A stretch of DNA of 64,000 bases from Corynebacterium silvaticum. GTDB lineage: Bacteria > Actinomycetota > Actinomycetes > Mycobacteriales > Mycobacteriaceae. The stretch covers positions 124,001-188,000 of the forward strand of contig NZ_SDQO02000002.1 in NCBI RefSeq assembly GCF_004382825.2, in the 5' to 3' direction. The translations under genes and the position numbers were made by a program. Below are positions 46,048-55,858 of this stretch, piece by piece. How positions within the stretch are numbered: the first letter of the stretch is position 1; each line of letters opens with the position of its first letter. Below the pieces are notes generated by a model. It had not been told where the DNA came from. It saw only the letters and a list, made by a program, of their open reading frames with translations, and did not search any database.

Positions 46048-47508
46048 CTATCTCTGCGCACCACGCGCTGCTTGAGCCGCTGCGATCACTGCCCGGCCAA
46101 TCGGGGCAGCCACTGAACCACCAGTTGCTGCTTGGCCAGCAGAACCACCATTCTTGACCACCACAGCCACGGCAACATCGGCGTTAACAGAGGGGCCAAA
46201 AGCGATATACCAGGCGTGCGGGTTGGAGTTTCGAGAATCCTCGCCGTGCTCGGCAGTACCTGTCTTGGAGGCGATGTCCGCGCCGGTGTATCCCGCTGTA
46301 TGGCGCTCCGAAAGCCGCATGAGTTCGGTCAGCGTCGTGCTTACTTGAGGGGTGATCGCTTGGTTGAGCTCGCGGGGTTTGGTCTCAGAAATCGTCTTCA
46401 AATCTTGGCCAACGATCTTGGATACCAGGTGTGGCTCCATCCGCTTGCCACCATTAGCCACTGTCGCAGCGATGACGGCATTTTGCAGAACCGACATCGC
46501 GACGTCTTTTTGGCCGATTGCGGACTGTCCCCGGGCTGCTGCGGAAGAAATGTCTCCAATCGTTCCGCGTGCCATACCGATGCCAAGATCGTAGGAATCC
46601 CCAACACCAAAAGCATTGGCTGCTTCCTGCAGCTTTTCAGCCCCTGTATCTATGCCCATCTGAACAAAGGCCGTGTTACAGGACAGCTGGAAAGCCGTGG
46701 CCAGGGTGACCTCATTGGAACCAGCGCACGTTTGACCAGCGTAGTTTTCCAACGTTGCCGTGGTTCCCGGAAGCGTGATCTGCGATTGGCCAGTGAGCTT
46801 GGAATCTGGGCCATACCCGGCGTTGAGACCCGCAGCTGCCGTAATCACTTTAAACGTGGAACCAGGCGGCAGGATTTCCTGGGTCGCATGGTTGAGGAGT
46901 GGGTTGCCCGGATTGGCGTTGAGTGCTGCCCATGTGGTCTCTGCAGTTGCGGGATCGACGATCTCAGCAGAGTTGAAACTCGGGGTAGACGCCATGGCGA
47001 GGACCTCACCGGTAGAGGGGCGCAGTGCTACCACAGCACCTTCGTAGCCAGCGTTGGCCAACTGGCTGTACGCCACTTCTTGCACACTGGGGATCAGCGT
47101 GAGCTCTACGTTAGCGCCCTTATGCTTCTTGCCCAGGATATCCTCCCACCAACGCGAGAATCCCAGGGAATCATCCGTGCCGTTGAGGATCCCGTTGTAG
47201 CTCGATTCCAGGCCTGCGGCACCATAAATATCGGATAGGTATCCCTGCACCGGGCCGTAAGCGATGGGGTTAGTGACATAACGACGCTGATAGTAGCCAT
47301 TTTCGTCTTTATAGGACTCAGCTAGCACTTGGCCTCCGGCGGAGATTTGGCCGCGGGCCTGCGACTTTGCCTCGATGAAGGCGCGTCGATTGTAAGGACT
47401 CTGCGCATACTTTTCTTGGCTAAAGCCCTGGATCCTGGTCAGGTTAACCAGGAGAACCAGAATGAGAAGAAGAGCGAAGATGCTGGTAAAACGGATTGAT
47501 CGGTTCAT
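46048..47508 (-). CDS. pbpA: Penicillin-binding protein, class B transpeptidase (PbpA)
   Basis: The 486-residue periplasmic transpeptidase cross-links peptidoglycan and partners RodA. It has an N-terminal membrane anchor (about 7-25) and a dimerisation-type region. The transpeptidase domain has S-T-F-K with the nucleophilic serine, S-C-N and K-T-G-T-A in order. The start overlaps the rodA stop (ATGA) and the stop is seven bases before pknA. In mycobacteria PbpA is phosphorylated by PknB; the same operon context suggests the same control. Confidence 0.95.
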   Translation of the reverse strand: MNRSIRFTSIFALLLILVLLVNLTRIQGFSQEKYAQSPYNRRAFIEAKSQARGQISAGGQVLAESYKDENGYYQRRYVTNPIAYGPVQGYLSDIYGAAGLESSYNGILNGTDDSLGFSRWWEDILGKKHKGANVELTLIPSVQEVAYSQLANAGYEGAVVALRPSTGEVLAMASTPSFNSAEIVDPATAETTWAALNANPGNPLLNHATQEILPPGSTFKVITAAAGLNAGYGPDSKLTGQSQITLPGTTATLENYAGQTCAGSNEVTLATAFQLSCNTAFVQMGIDTGAEKLQEAANAFGVGDSYDLGIGMARGTIGDISSAAARGQSAIGQKDVAMSVLQNAVIAATVANGGKRMEPHLVSKIVGQDLKTISETKPRELNQAITPQVSTTLTELMRLSERHTAGYTGADIASKTGTAEHGEDSRNSNPHAWYIAFGPSVNADVAVAVVVKNGGSAGQAATGGSVAAPIGRAVIAAAQAARGAQR

Positions 47509-48878
47509 CGTTGAGCCTCCTCGCTAGCAACTGACCTACGCCCAGCAGAAGACCCATCCTGAGCGGCAGCTCCCACAGCACCAGACTGTGCGGAGTGCGC
47601 CGAATGGGAGATCCGCAGGATCAATCCAAGGAGGATGTAGTTGGCCATAAGGCTGGAACCACCTTGGGACATAAACGGTGTGGTCAAACCGGTCATCGGC
47701 ATCAGAGCTGTGATACCGGCGGTCACCACGAATACCTGGATAGCGATGGTGAGGGAGAGTCCAGAGGCAACGAGTTTTCCGTAGGAGTCGCGGGCACGCA
47801 ATGCAGTACGGAAACCACGGGTAATAAAGATCGCAAAGAGAACCAGAATGGCTGCCAGCCCTACGAGCCCGATCTCCTCGCCAATAGAAGCAAGGATGAA
47901 GTCAGACTCTGCGACTGGAATGAGACTGGGATGGCCTTGCCCGAGGCCAGAACCGGCGATACCGCCGGAGGAAAGCCCGAACAAAGACTGGGAGAGCTGA
48001 TATCCCGTGCCGTTGAAGTTGGCCAGGGGATCCATAAAGTTGTTGACGCGGGATTGGATCTTGGAGGAGATCTGGTACAGCGTGGTACCGCCGATGCCCA
48101 CCAACATGGCGCCGATAAGCAGCCATGAGACTCGGTTGGTAGCTAGGTAGAGCATGCCCAATACGGTGCTGAACAACAGGAGTGCTGGGCCAAAGTCATT
48201 TTCTCCGGCCATCACCAGGATGGCAAAGAACCATACGCCCAAGATAGGGCCGAGGTCGCGCAGTCGAGGGAATTCGAGGCCAAAGAGGCGGTAGCCCGCC
48301 ACGTTAAAGAGCGCTCGCTTGTTTACTAACAGCTGCGCGAAGAAGAGCAGCAGCAGGATCTTGGAAAACTCGCCAGGCTGGACAGAGAAGGGGCCGATGG
48401 AGATCCAGATATTCGCGTCGGCGTTCATCTTGGTGGGCCATACAAGCGGCAGCGCGAGAAGCACAAGGCCAAGAAGCCCCAGGATATAGGAGTAGCGGGA
48501 GAGTATTCGGTGATCGCGGATCACAACGAGCACCACGATCATCAAAATGATGGCCACGAGCGTCCATATAACCTGCCGGCTGGCCAGTGATTTTCCAGTG
48601 GCCAAGTCGAGCCGGTAGACGGTCACTAGCCCGAGCCCGTTAAGCACGCTGGCCACGGGGAGCATGAGCTGGTCCGCATGGGGGGCCGTGAAACAGATGG
48701 CGAGGTGCGCAATGGTGAACACACTGATGAATCCACCGATCACCCACAGCGTCTCCGTAGTTACTTTGAGGCCCTGCGCCATATTCAGGTTGATCAGGGT
48801 GACCCCGATCAGGACGGTGGCCAGGACAAGCAACCCGAACTCGATGCGTCGTGAAGCAAGGCGTTGAGCAAAAGACAT
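47505..48878 (-). CDS. rodA: Peptidoglycan glycosyltransferase RodA (SEDS family)
   Basis: The 457-residue multi-pass SEDS protein polymerises lipid II into glycan strands with its cognate PBP. Hallmarks are the E-F-S-K-I-L-L-L-L-F-F segment, M-A-G-E-N-D-F-G-P-A-L-L-L-F with the catalytic-region Asp, G-x-G-Q-G-H-P-S-L-I-P-V-A-E-S-D-F-I, and P-F-M-S-Q-G-G-S-S-L. A cytoplasmic tail of ~35 Ser/Ala/Gly-rich residues follows. The ATG directly follows the pstP stop; pbpA overlaps the end. Confidence 0.95.
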   Translation of the reverse strand: MSFAQRLASRRIEFGLLVLATVLIGVTLINLNMAQGLKVTTETLWVIGGFISVFTIAHLAICFTAPHADQLMLPVASVLNGLGLVTVYRLDLATGKSLASRQVIWTLVAIILMIVVLVVIRDHRILSRYSYILGLLGLVLLALPLVWPTKMNADANIWISIGPFSVQPGEFSKILLLLFFAQLLVNKRALFNVAGYRLFGLEFPRLRDLGPILGVWFFAILVMAGENDFGPALLLFSTVLGMLYLATNRVSWLLIGAMLVGIGGTTLYQISSKIQSRVNNFMDPLANFNGTGYQLSQSLFGLSSGGIAGSGLGQGHPSLIPVAESDFILASIGEEIGLVGLAAILVLFAIFITRGFRTALRARDSYGKLVASGLSLTIAIQVFVVTAGITALMPMTGLTTPFMSQGGSSLMANYILLGLILRISHSAHSAQSGAVGAAAQDGSSAGRRSVASEEAQR

Positions 48879-50387
48879 CTACTTCACCTCCCTACAGGTC
48901 ACTCCGGGAGTGGAGAGATCACCCGGCTCTGGCATTGTGCTTGGTAGCGCACCCTCCTGTTCCTGCGGAGCAGCTGGCTGTGGCTCTGCACTAGGGGAGC
49001 CATTAGCTGCCTGATCTTCGGGCTTCTTCTCCTCCGGCTTAGCCACTGCCTCGCGGGTGATGCACACCGGCAACAGCTGATTGGCTAGCTGCTGCACCTG
49101 CTGTTGCACATCGTTGTAGTTGCCCTCCGGCAGGCTAGCGACGGAACTGCGCGCGGACTCGGTGAGGTCTTTGAGCCGGAAGCGCTGGCAGGCGTCGTGA
49201 GAATCTGCGGGTATGAGGGTGAGATCGCCACTGGAGTTGAGGCAGGCGTATTGGTAAGTGGAGTGCAACGGCTTGCCAAAGAGGTCGATATCTACGCCTC
49301 GTTCAATCACGATGGCGTTTTCTAGACCTTCTTCATTGGCCGTGGTTACGTAATAGTTGTTATCTATCGTGGTTTTTGCCCACCAGCCACCGGCTATGAC
49401 TGCGCCAATCACAAGAAGCGCGATGATAGCGGCCCAAAACTTACCGCGCCTACTTTTCTTCTCGCCATTGGTTGGTGCCTCGTTAGGAGCTGCGGCATCG
49501 GTCTGATTCGCGGTGGGTGCGTGTGCGTCGCGCGCCGGGATGGGTTGCGGCTGGCGCGCCGCGATTGCCATGGCGGCACGTCCTGCGGAGGTATCCGGCC
49601 GGGGGTCTTCCGGTTGTTCTCCATTCAAAGCCCCTGCCGTCATGGGAACCACGGGGAGTTCTTGGCCGTCGCTGGGGCCTTCCACAATGTCCGCGACCAC
49701 CACGGTGACGTTATCCGGGCCGCCGGAACGCAGCGCTAGGTCTACGAGCTTGCGGGCGACCTCGGCGGGCGTTCCGTAGGTAATGGCGGTCTCTATAGTC
49801 GAGTGCGTGACTGGATCAGAGAGGCCGTCGGAGCACAGTAAGAGGCGGTCGCCGGCGCGCGCCTCCAGCATGGTGAGCGTGGGTTCGACGGGACGGCCCG
49901 TGTAGGCCTTGAGGATCATGGAACGCTGCGGGTGTGTGGAGACGTCCTCGGGGGAGAGTTCGCCTTTGTCCACGAGCGACTGCACATACGTGTCATCCAC
50001 AGTGATCTGCTCAAGTTTGCCGTCGCGATAGCGGTAGCCGCGCGAGTCGCCGACGTGGCACATTGCCAGGTCGGTGCCGTTGAACATGATTGCGGTGAGC
50101 GTGGTGCCCATGCCGTTGGTGGCCGGTTCATCCCGCACGCCTTGTGCGATCGCCCGGTTAGCGTCGTCGGCGCCCGATGCAAGCAGCGCGAGCATATCGT
50201 TGTCGTCGGGGCTGGCGTCGAGCGGCATGAGGTGCTTGATCATCAGCTGCGATGCCACCTCGCCGGCTGCGTGGCCGCCCATGCCGTCGGCAAGCGCAAT
50301 GAGGTGAGGACCCGCATACGCCGAGTCCTCGTTGTTACCTCGCACGAGGCCTCGGTCGGAGGCCACCGCATAATTAAGTCTGAGCAT
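48879..50387 (-). CDS. pstP: PP2C-family Ser/Thr phosphatase PstP
   Basis: The 502-residue membrane phosphatase reverses PknA/PknB phosphorylation. The PP2C domain (1-235) shows the metal-binding D-R-G-x-V-R-G-N-N-E-D-S, A-D-G-M-G-G-H-A-A-G-E, and G-D-S-R-G-Y-R-Y-R. D-G-L-S-D and G-G-P-D-N-V-T-V-V-V follow. A ~75-residue Pro/Ala linker, a membrane helix (about 318-340) and a ~160-residue extracellular region with conserved cysteines complete it. ATG shares one base with the fhaB stop (TAATG). Confidence 0.95.
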   Translation of the reverse strand: MLRLNYAVASDRGLVRGNNEDSAYAGPHLIALADGMGGHAAGEVASQLMIKHLMPLDASPDDNDMLALLASGADDANRAIAQGVRDEPATNGMGTTLTAIMFNGTDLAMCHVGDSRGYRYRDGKLEQITVDDTYVQSLVDKGELSPEDVSTHPQRSMILKAYTGRPVEPTLTMLEARAGDRLLLCSDGLSDPVTHSTIETAITYGTPAEVARKLVDLALRSGGPDNVTVVVADIVEGPSDGQELPVVPMTAGALNGEQPEDPRPDTSAGRAAMAIAARQPQPIPARDAHAPTANQTDAAAPNEAPTNGEKKSRRGKFWAAIIALLVIGAVIAGGWWAKTTIDNNYYVTTANEEGLENAIVIERGVDIDLFGKPLHSTYQYACLNSSGDLTLIPADSHDACQRFRLKDLTESARSSVASLPEGNYNDVQQQVQQLANQLLPVCITREAVAKPEEKKPEDQAANGSPSAEPQPAAPQEQEGALPSTMPEPGDLSTPGVTCREVK

Positions 50388-50866
50388 TAAGCAACCAACC
50401 TCACCGTTGTACGCCCGATTTTAATGTCACTACCAGTGCTAATCTTCTCTGGTTGGTCAATGCGATAACCGTCCACAAACGTGCCATTGCGGGAATCCAA
50501 GTCCTCAGCAAACCACTCGTTGCCGCGCCTGATCAAGCGGGCATGGCGTGCAGACGCATAATCGTCGCCCACAACAAACGTGCACTCCTTGGCCCGGCCC
50601 AACGTAATTTCATCCAGCGAACCCAAATCCAGGCGCGAGCCCATCAGAGGGCCCTCAACGATCACGATCTGACGCGGCGTGCCACCTCGCTTTGCAGGCT
50701 TGCCGACGCTCACCGCGCCAGGAATGGCCGGCGCAGCTACGGGGGCGCCACTCGACTGCGAGGCCACCTTGGCGTCTTTACGTTGGATCCACAGCGCAAG
50801 CAGGATCAGCAGCCATAAGAGCACCAGTAGAGCGATGCGCAAGCTGAAAACAATAACGGATTCCAC
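50387..50866 (-). CDS. fhaB: FHA-domain protein FhaB (FipA)
   Basis: The 159-residue protein has an N-terminal membrane helix (about 5-27) and a C-terminal forkhead-associated domain that binds phosphothreonine. The FHA core is visible: I-T-L-G-R, S-A-R-H-A-R-L-I-R, and D-L-D-S-R-N-G-T-F-V-D-G. In mycobacteria FhaB links PknB signalling to FtsZ/FtsQ. The start is GTG with AAGGAG at good spacing. It follows fhaA after 76 bases and is coupled to pstP. Confidence 0.93.
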   Translation of the reverse strand: MESVIVFSLRIALLVLLWLLILLALWIQRKDAKVASQSSGAPVAAPAIPGAVSVGKPAKRGGTPRQIVIVEGPLMGSRLDLGSLDEITLGRAKECTFVVGDDYASARHARLIRRGNEWFAEDLDSRNGTFVDGYRIDQPEKISTGSDIKIGRTTVRLVA

Positions 50867-50942
50867 GAGGAGCTCCTTATAAACCTAGCTTTTGTCCTGT
50901 GAGCAATGCGCCGGCCGCCGGAAACGACCGGAGTGGGGGAGG

Positions 50943-51890
50943 TTAATAGTACGTGGGATGAACAATACGGACTTCAATGTGGGAATGCCCTACGGTGATC
51001 ACGTCGCCGTCTTCCAACAACCAATTGTCAATGGGAGTGTCGTTAACGGTCGTGCCGTTTGTGGACTTTAGATCCGTAAGGATGGCATCGTGCCCATTCC
51101 ACGTAATCTCTGCGTGCTGACGGGAGACACCGGTATCAGGAAGACGGAAATCAGCATCGTTTCTGCGGCCAATAATGTTGGACCCCTCCTGGACTAAGTA
51201 GGTCCGAGAGGAACCATCCTGCAACAACAAGCTCACCGTTGGAGTAGTCGGTGCTGCCGGAGGAACTGGAACCTCCGTATGGATAGCCTCGGGGGCCTGC
51301 GCCGTAAGGTACTCGGTGCGGGGCTCCTGGGGGAACTGCGGCGACTGATAGTGCTGCACGACGTCCTCGCTTTCATCGTCCTGGGAAGAATAGGAATCCC
51401 ACTGTGATTCCTCGGAGTCCGTATTGTCTGCATCCTCTATATCGTCTGCATCAACGGAATCGGGCGCGGCATAAGAATCAACTCCTTGGAAGCCGCTATA
51501 ACCCGTGGGAGTTGGGTCAACACTTGAGGAAGCGCGTAACTGGCCTGTACGTAAACCTGACTCAACGGCAATGGTCACCACAACAGTGCCCACGCACGTC
51601 CAGCCTTGATTACGGGTGTAACGGCTCATCTGATCCGCGAAATCATCAGCCAGCGAAGGATAGCGCTGCGAAAGATTAGCCAGATCCTTGGGGCTTACAC
51701 CAATGTGGAAAACATTGGGCGCCTCGACGTCACCCTCATATGTACGGACTAGATTGTCCTCGGCCTCCTGCTTGAGCAGCTCCTCGATCTCCGCAGGAAC
51801 CACCTTGCCGCCAAAGACGAAGGCGAAGCCATTGTCCAAGCCGCGCTGCATAGCGCTATCCAGCCTGGCCACCTTGTCCATCAAAGACAT
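50943..51890 (-). CDS. fhaA: FHA-domain protein FhaA with N-terminal DUF3662 domain
   Basis: The 315-residue cytoplasmic adaptor opens the kinase operon. Residues 1-115 match DUF3662 (G-L-D-N-G-F-A-F-V-F-G-G-K-V-V-P-A-E-I-E-E-L-L). A ~110-residue acidic, Ser/Pro-rich low-complexity linker follows. The C-terminal FHA domain has I-I-G-R-R-N-D-A-D-F-R, S-R-Q-H-A-E-I, and L-K-S-T-N-G-T-T-V-N. It binds phosphorylated MurJ/MviN and PknB in mycobacteria. AAGGAGG lies 10 bases before ATG 51890. The operon runs fhaA-fhaB-pstP-rodA-pbpA-pknA-pknB. Confidence 0.93.
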   Translation of the reverse strand: MSLMDKVARLDSAMQRGLDNGFAFVFGGKVVPAEIEELLKQEAEDNLVRTYEGDVEAPNVFHIGVSPKDLANLSQRYPSLADDFADQMSRYTRNQGWTCVGTVVVTIAVESGLRTGQLRASSSVDPTPTGYSGFQGVDSYAAPDSVDADDIEDADNTDSEESQWDSYSSQDDESEDVVQHYQSPQFPQEPRTEYLTAQAPEAIHTEVPVPPAAPTTPTVSLLLQDGSSRTYLVQEGSNIIGRRNDADFRLPDTGVSRQHAEITWNGHDAILTDLKSTNGTTVNDTPIDNWLLEDGDVITVGHSHIEVRIVHPTYY

Positions 51891-52245
51891 TGAGTCATCG
51901 CCTCCTTAAAAATGCATAGTCCTTACGTACTTACTCGCTAACCGTGATTTCACCATCCACATTGCCTTAGCTCCAGGCCTAGGGCCTGGGGTGTAGTTGC
52001 CATACTGGCGACAGAAGAGATGACTTCTGAGCGTAGCCTTGGCATTTGCATGTGAAAAGCTGAGATCACGTGCCCACGGGCACACGATGCAACCAAGTAT
52101 AGGGGGCAAAGGGGTGCTTACCCTAGCCGTGCACCAAGGAAATGTCCATGTGTAACGCGCAAAATATACTAAAGAAGTGCTTGTTTGCTACTGGCGGGTA
52201 ATTTTGTGATACGTTTGACCGGTCGCAATTATTGCTTCACCACCT
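51891..52245. other. Intergenic region upstream of fhaA and tRNA-Leu
   Basis: No gene. It should hold the leftward promoter of the fhaA operon and the rightward tRNA-Leu promoter; AGGCCTAGGGCCTGG at about 51976-51990 is a local GC-rich palindrome. No other structure is clear. Confidence 0.55.
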
Positions 52246-52329
52246 GCCCAGGTGGCGGAATTGGCAGACGCGCTGGCTTCAGGTGCCAGTGTTCGCAAGG
52301 ACGTGGGGGTTCAAGTCCCCCCCTGGGCA
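52246..52329 (+). tRNA. tRNA-Leu (CAG anticodon)
   Basis: An 84-base class II tRNA: acceptor GCCCAGG pairs with CCTGGGC, the anticodon loop TTCAGGT gives CAG, the variable arm is long (GTTCGCAAGGAC) and the T-loop is GTTCAAGTC. Accessory DNA begins directly to its right. Confidence 0.96.
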
Positions 52330-52354
52330 CAAAGAGCGGTTTTGAACCGCTGAG

Positions 52355-52399
52355 ACCGGAGGTCGCACACTCTTTTGGGGTGTGGGGGCTCCGGTTTTT
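52355..52399 (+). terminator. Terminator after tRNA-Leu
   Basis: ACCGGAG (52355-52361) pairs with CTCCGGT (52389-52395) around an inner CACAC/GTGTG pairing, followed by a T-run. Confidence 0.75.
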
Positions 52400-52555
52400 G
52401 GTTTTCCGGGGGAGGTGGCGTCGGATTGGATGGGCGGGGACTTGTGGGGGCGTCCCTATGTTTTTGTCAAGTGTGAGGCCAATGCTGACGAGTACAGACA
52501 TGGGGTAGTTTTGGCATGCCTAGGAGCCGGCCAGCGAATGCTGGTCGACATGTTC

Positions 52556-53690
52556 TTATCGGATTAGGCGGCGGCTGTCCGTGGTGGGATTTCTCGGAAG
52601 AATTTTTTGTTTTTCAGCATTGCGTAGATGACGTTGCATCGGCGTCGTGCCAGGCAAATTACGGCTGCGGATAGCGGCGAAAGCGAAGTAGAACAAGGCG
52701 TTTTTTAGTCGTTTGTTTCCCGACCGTGCGGGGAATTCACCTCTGATCGACGAACCAGATCGTCTTGTGACTGGGGCAATTCCAGCGTAGGCAGCTAGGT
52801 TGCCAGCGCTGTCGAAGTCTTTAGCCATCACCGATCACGAGGAGGATCTGTGCTGCGGTCAAGACGGTCGACTCCGCGCATACTCTATCTACGACCTCGC
52901 AAAGAGGGAAATCATCAAGCATGTCCTCGACTTGTTCTGCGATGGTGTTTCGTTGTTCTTTGAAGGCCTTGATGTTTGCAGACAGTTGAGGAATTACTAA
53001 CTCGGCGGCATGACTTCCAGGTACGGTGACTGTTTGTGCTTTCAGTGCTGCAAATATTTCGTCTACCAGTGAGGTTGGGTCTTTGCGCGTGTGCTTGATC
53101 ATCCAATTCAGTACTCGTTGGTATCCGGTTCGTTTAAGCCTCTGCGGCCCCTTGTAGTGGATCAACAAGTCCAGGATGGGAGTGCGTCAGTGTGCTATCT
53201 GCAAAGACTCGTTCCAGGCTTGGGTAGATCTGGGTGAGGATGCTGCGCAGCCGGTTGACGGTTCGGGTGCAGTCGCGAGCGATGTCCTCGTCGAAGCCGG
53301 ACAGCATCGTTAGTGCCGAGAGAACTTCGTTGTTTCGGTTTACCGCCCGTAACGTGTGCGGTATCGGCGATAATGAAAGCATCACGTTTGTCTGTTTTTG
53401 CATGTCCCGGATACAAGTCGGCTGCTTTGCGCATGGCCAGGCCTGGAAGATATCCGACTTCACATCCGCAATCACGGGCTCGGGCTACAGCGAGGGGAAG
53501 GGCACCGATTGTGTTGGGTTGGTCGACGACTACGAGTATGGTGCCATGCTCCTGAAGTTGGTGGAAAATGCCTGCTAGTTCGGATTCGAGTTGTGGCAAC
53601 GGCTTGTCGAAAACTTTGTTGCCGTCACGGTCTAGGGCGCAGGTGTGGTGTTCAGATTTGCTGACGTCTAGGCCTTAAGAATATGTCGAT
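52556..53690 (-). pseudogene. IS110-family transposase, several frameshifts
   Basis: Read leftwards from about 53690, fragments give a DEDD recombinase. They are G-L-D-V-S-K-S-E-H-H-T (with a stop just before it), V-V-D-Q-P-N-T-I-G-A, and K-T-D-K-R-D-A-F-I-I-A-D. After a shift near 53350 come N-E-V-L-S-A-L-T-M-L-S-G-F-D and R-T-V-N-R-L-R-S-I-L-T. A shift near 53160 leads to the helical middle. After one near 52825 comes the C-terminal transposase_20 part, G-N-L-A-A-Y-A-G-I-A-P-V-T-R-R-S-G-S-S. At least three frameshifts and an early stop make it inactive. Confidence 0.85.
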
Positions 53691-53912
53691 GGAATGCTCC
53701 GGGACATGGTGAGCTCCTAGAAAACGAGATAGATATGTCGTTGTTCTAGTCGCTGGTGTCATGACATTCGTTGCGAGCACCCACGCCTGCAAAGAGACTT
53801 AGTTTTGAAAACTGGCCGTGTCCTTATCAGCTGTTATCGAACGTCCTGGCTCCTGGTGGCAACACCCCCTGGATCATTGAGACTACAGGGCAGATAAGCC
53901 ATACCGGGACCA

Positions 53913-53942
53913 GTGAGTATCCCCATTATCGGGGATACTCAC
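53913..53942. other. Perfect 12-bp hairpin in the IS110 relic / reverse transcriptase interval
   Basis: GTGAGTATCCCC (53913-53924) pairs with GGGGATACTCAC (53931-53942) around a six-base loop. No T-run follows on either strand. It could be part of a non-coding RNA of the IS110 element (bridge-RNA region) or an element end. Confidence 0.55.
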
Positions 53943-54104
53943 AAAGTAACGGGCAAAGGTAATTTCCGCCGACTTTTAGTAAGAATCATCTGATTTGAAC
54001 TCTATACATGTCGACACTCTAGGAAAGAAGTTTGACATTGGAGTCTATACGCAGTTTCAAAAGTCATTCGAATATTCTGGAAGAAGGGGAAGTAATCCTA
54101 AATG

Positions 54105-54300
54105 TTGGTTTGATACAATCAAATCTAGGCATCAAGAGATGCTTAGACTTTGGCCAGTTTTGGAAAGAACTAAGCGGCTGATCACCGGTTTTTTCTTGAG
54201 TAAGTTTCCCACGGAAACTTACTTCTAGAGTAAAATCTAGAGGCATACTTTTATGGCCGGTCGAAGTTGAGTGGCATAGTGAGCATTTCGCTGTGCCACT
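54105..54300 (+). ncRNA. Candidate structured RNA leader of the reverse transcriptase
   Basis: Four consecutive hairpins precede the reverse transcriptase start. They are TTTGAT/ATCAAA (54109-54123), CTAGGCATC/GATGCTTAG (54125-54146), AGTAAGTTTCC/GGAAACTTACT (54199-54223, 11 bp with a 3-base loop) and AGTGGCATAG/CTGTGCCACT (54270-54300). Several defence-associated reverse transcriptases copy an RNA encoded just upstream, and this arrangement is consistent with that. A 77-codon frame overlaps the region, so a coding explanation is not excluded. Confidence 0.4.
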
Positions 54301-54317
54301 TTCCCTTTGGAGGAAGA

Positions 54318-55858
54318 ATGAATGCGATATGGTCAGACTTTGAATCTGTACTCAAGCGACGTACTACTGACTTAATTAGTGAGCATGAAGCATATCTGAA
54401 ATGGGTGCATAATGAGAACCGACGTCGAAGTAAAAGGAGTAACGGCCCAGCTGGACTAGTCTCTGCTTTGAGGCCTAGCTCTTGGGATACAGATCCTGGT
54501 TTTAACCCTTATCATGTGCGATCCCGCCACAAGAGCATTGCGCATTCGGTAGTCAATGCGCTGAAATCAGGCACTTACAAACCTCGCACGCCGTGTGTAT
54601 TCGAGGTTCCCAAAGAAAACGGCGATCAACGTTTAGTAAGCACGTTCTAAATTGCTGATGAAATCGTATCGCTTAGAACGTATCGTTCGTTGATGAATAA
54701 AAACTTCCTGTGTTGAGTTCTCGAGCTTACGCTTATCGGTACGACCGTGGCCCACATGATGCAATTTCGTTCATCAATAGTGAGTTCTCGTGTAGAAAAA
54801 GACTATTTATCGCTGAATACGACCTTCGTGGATTCTTCGATAACATTCGACATGAGTATTTCATGACATTAGTCGAGAGCTCGATGTTCAAAATTACAAA
54901 TCTGGAAGCTCAGATAATGAAGAGTTTCCTAGATTCGCCAGTATTGGTACCTGATCACAATGGAGGTTTTGCCCCTAAGCCGCGGAAGGTAGGTATACCG
55001 CAAGGAACATCGTTGAGCTTATTTTTAGCTAATATGGCAGCGCATGAACTTGATCGTGAGCTGGAGCGGCTCGGGGTATGCTTTGTACGCTTTGCTGATG
55101 ACACCTTGATCTGGAGTCCGAGTTACGAGCAAATCTGCCGAGCGGTAGAGTCGCTTCACGATTGTGTTGACCGTATGGGGGTTGAAATTAATGAGATTAA
55201 GAGCCCCGGAATTCGCCTCCTCGTTCCTGAGGCTTCCGGTGGCGCAGAAATAGCTTCTACTTCCAGTGTAGACTTCCTAGGGCACACTTTAGGATTGAAA
55301 AAGGTTAGAATCAAAGAATCATCGATCCGAAAGATCAAGTCACGGATTGAGCACTTGATTTATACCAATTTGTTGTTAGAGCCGCTTCGTCAGAAACAGG
55401 ACAAAGGTCGACTTTCTTATCCAGATGTAGATAAAGACTATGTTACGCTTATTTTTCAAATAAGACGTTATCTTTACGGCTCATTAAGCGAAGAAGATCT
55501 ACGGAGGTACAGGCGGGGAGCTGTTTCCCGATTAAAATTCGACGGAGTGATGTCGTACTTTCCTCTAGTCGATGATAAAACTCAGTTGAATGCTCTCGAT
55601 GGGTGGATAGTAAACGTTATCTGGCTTGCTTTGAAGAAGCGATCTAAATTGCTAAGTGCCGAAGGAATGGCCCTCCCAAAACCTCATGGTTTGTCGAGAT
55701 CCGATCTTATCGAATTTAAGAGTCGGGACGCGTCGAGATATGAATTAGATTTGTGTATACCGAGTTTTCGACGCATATCGGAGGTTATCAGAGATGCTGT
55801 TGATACCCACGGTTTGAACGTGATTACTGACAAGAAGACATTTTATACGTATGCATGA
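54318..55858 (+). pseudogene. Defence-type (unknown-group) reverse transcriptase, nonsense codon plus 1-base deletion
   Basis: All reverse transcriptase blocks are readable: E-Y-D-L-R-G-F-F-D-N-I (first Asp), G-I-P-Q-G-T-S-L-S-L-F-L-A-N (block 4), R-F-A-D-D-T-L-I-W (catalytic FADD), E-I-N-E-I-K and F-L-G-H-T-L-G-L. A C-terminal domain of ~200 residues follows. A start at ATG 54318 (GGAGG upstream) gives M-N-A-I-W-S-D-F. Two faults break it: TAA at 54648-54650 (S-T-F-stop-I-A-D, expected CAA) and a lost C near 54707. Repaired length would be about 513 residues. There is no group II maturase domain or integrase. The class is not assigned. Confidence 0.85.

Noticed and set aside
46132..47238. 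A 368-codon frame antisense to pbpA
   Set aside because: The product is Arg/Cys-rich without fold signatures; pbpA on the other strand has all catalytic motifs.
53913..53942. The GTGAGTATCCCC hairpin as a CRISPR repeat
   Set aside because: It occurs once, its stem is twice as long as a I-E repeat stem, and it is unrelated to the unit beside cas2.
53995..54228. A 77-codon frame upstream of the reverse transcriptase
   Set aside because: It starts with TTG, has no ribosome-binding site, and overlaps three strong hairpins; a structured RNA is the simpler reading, though not proven.
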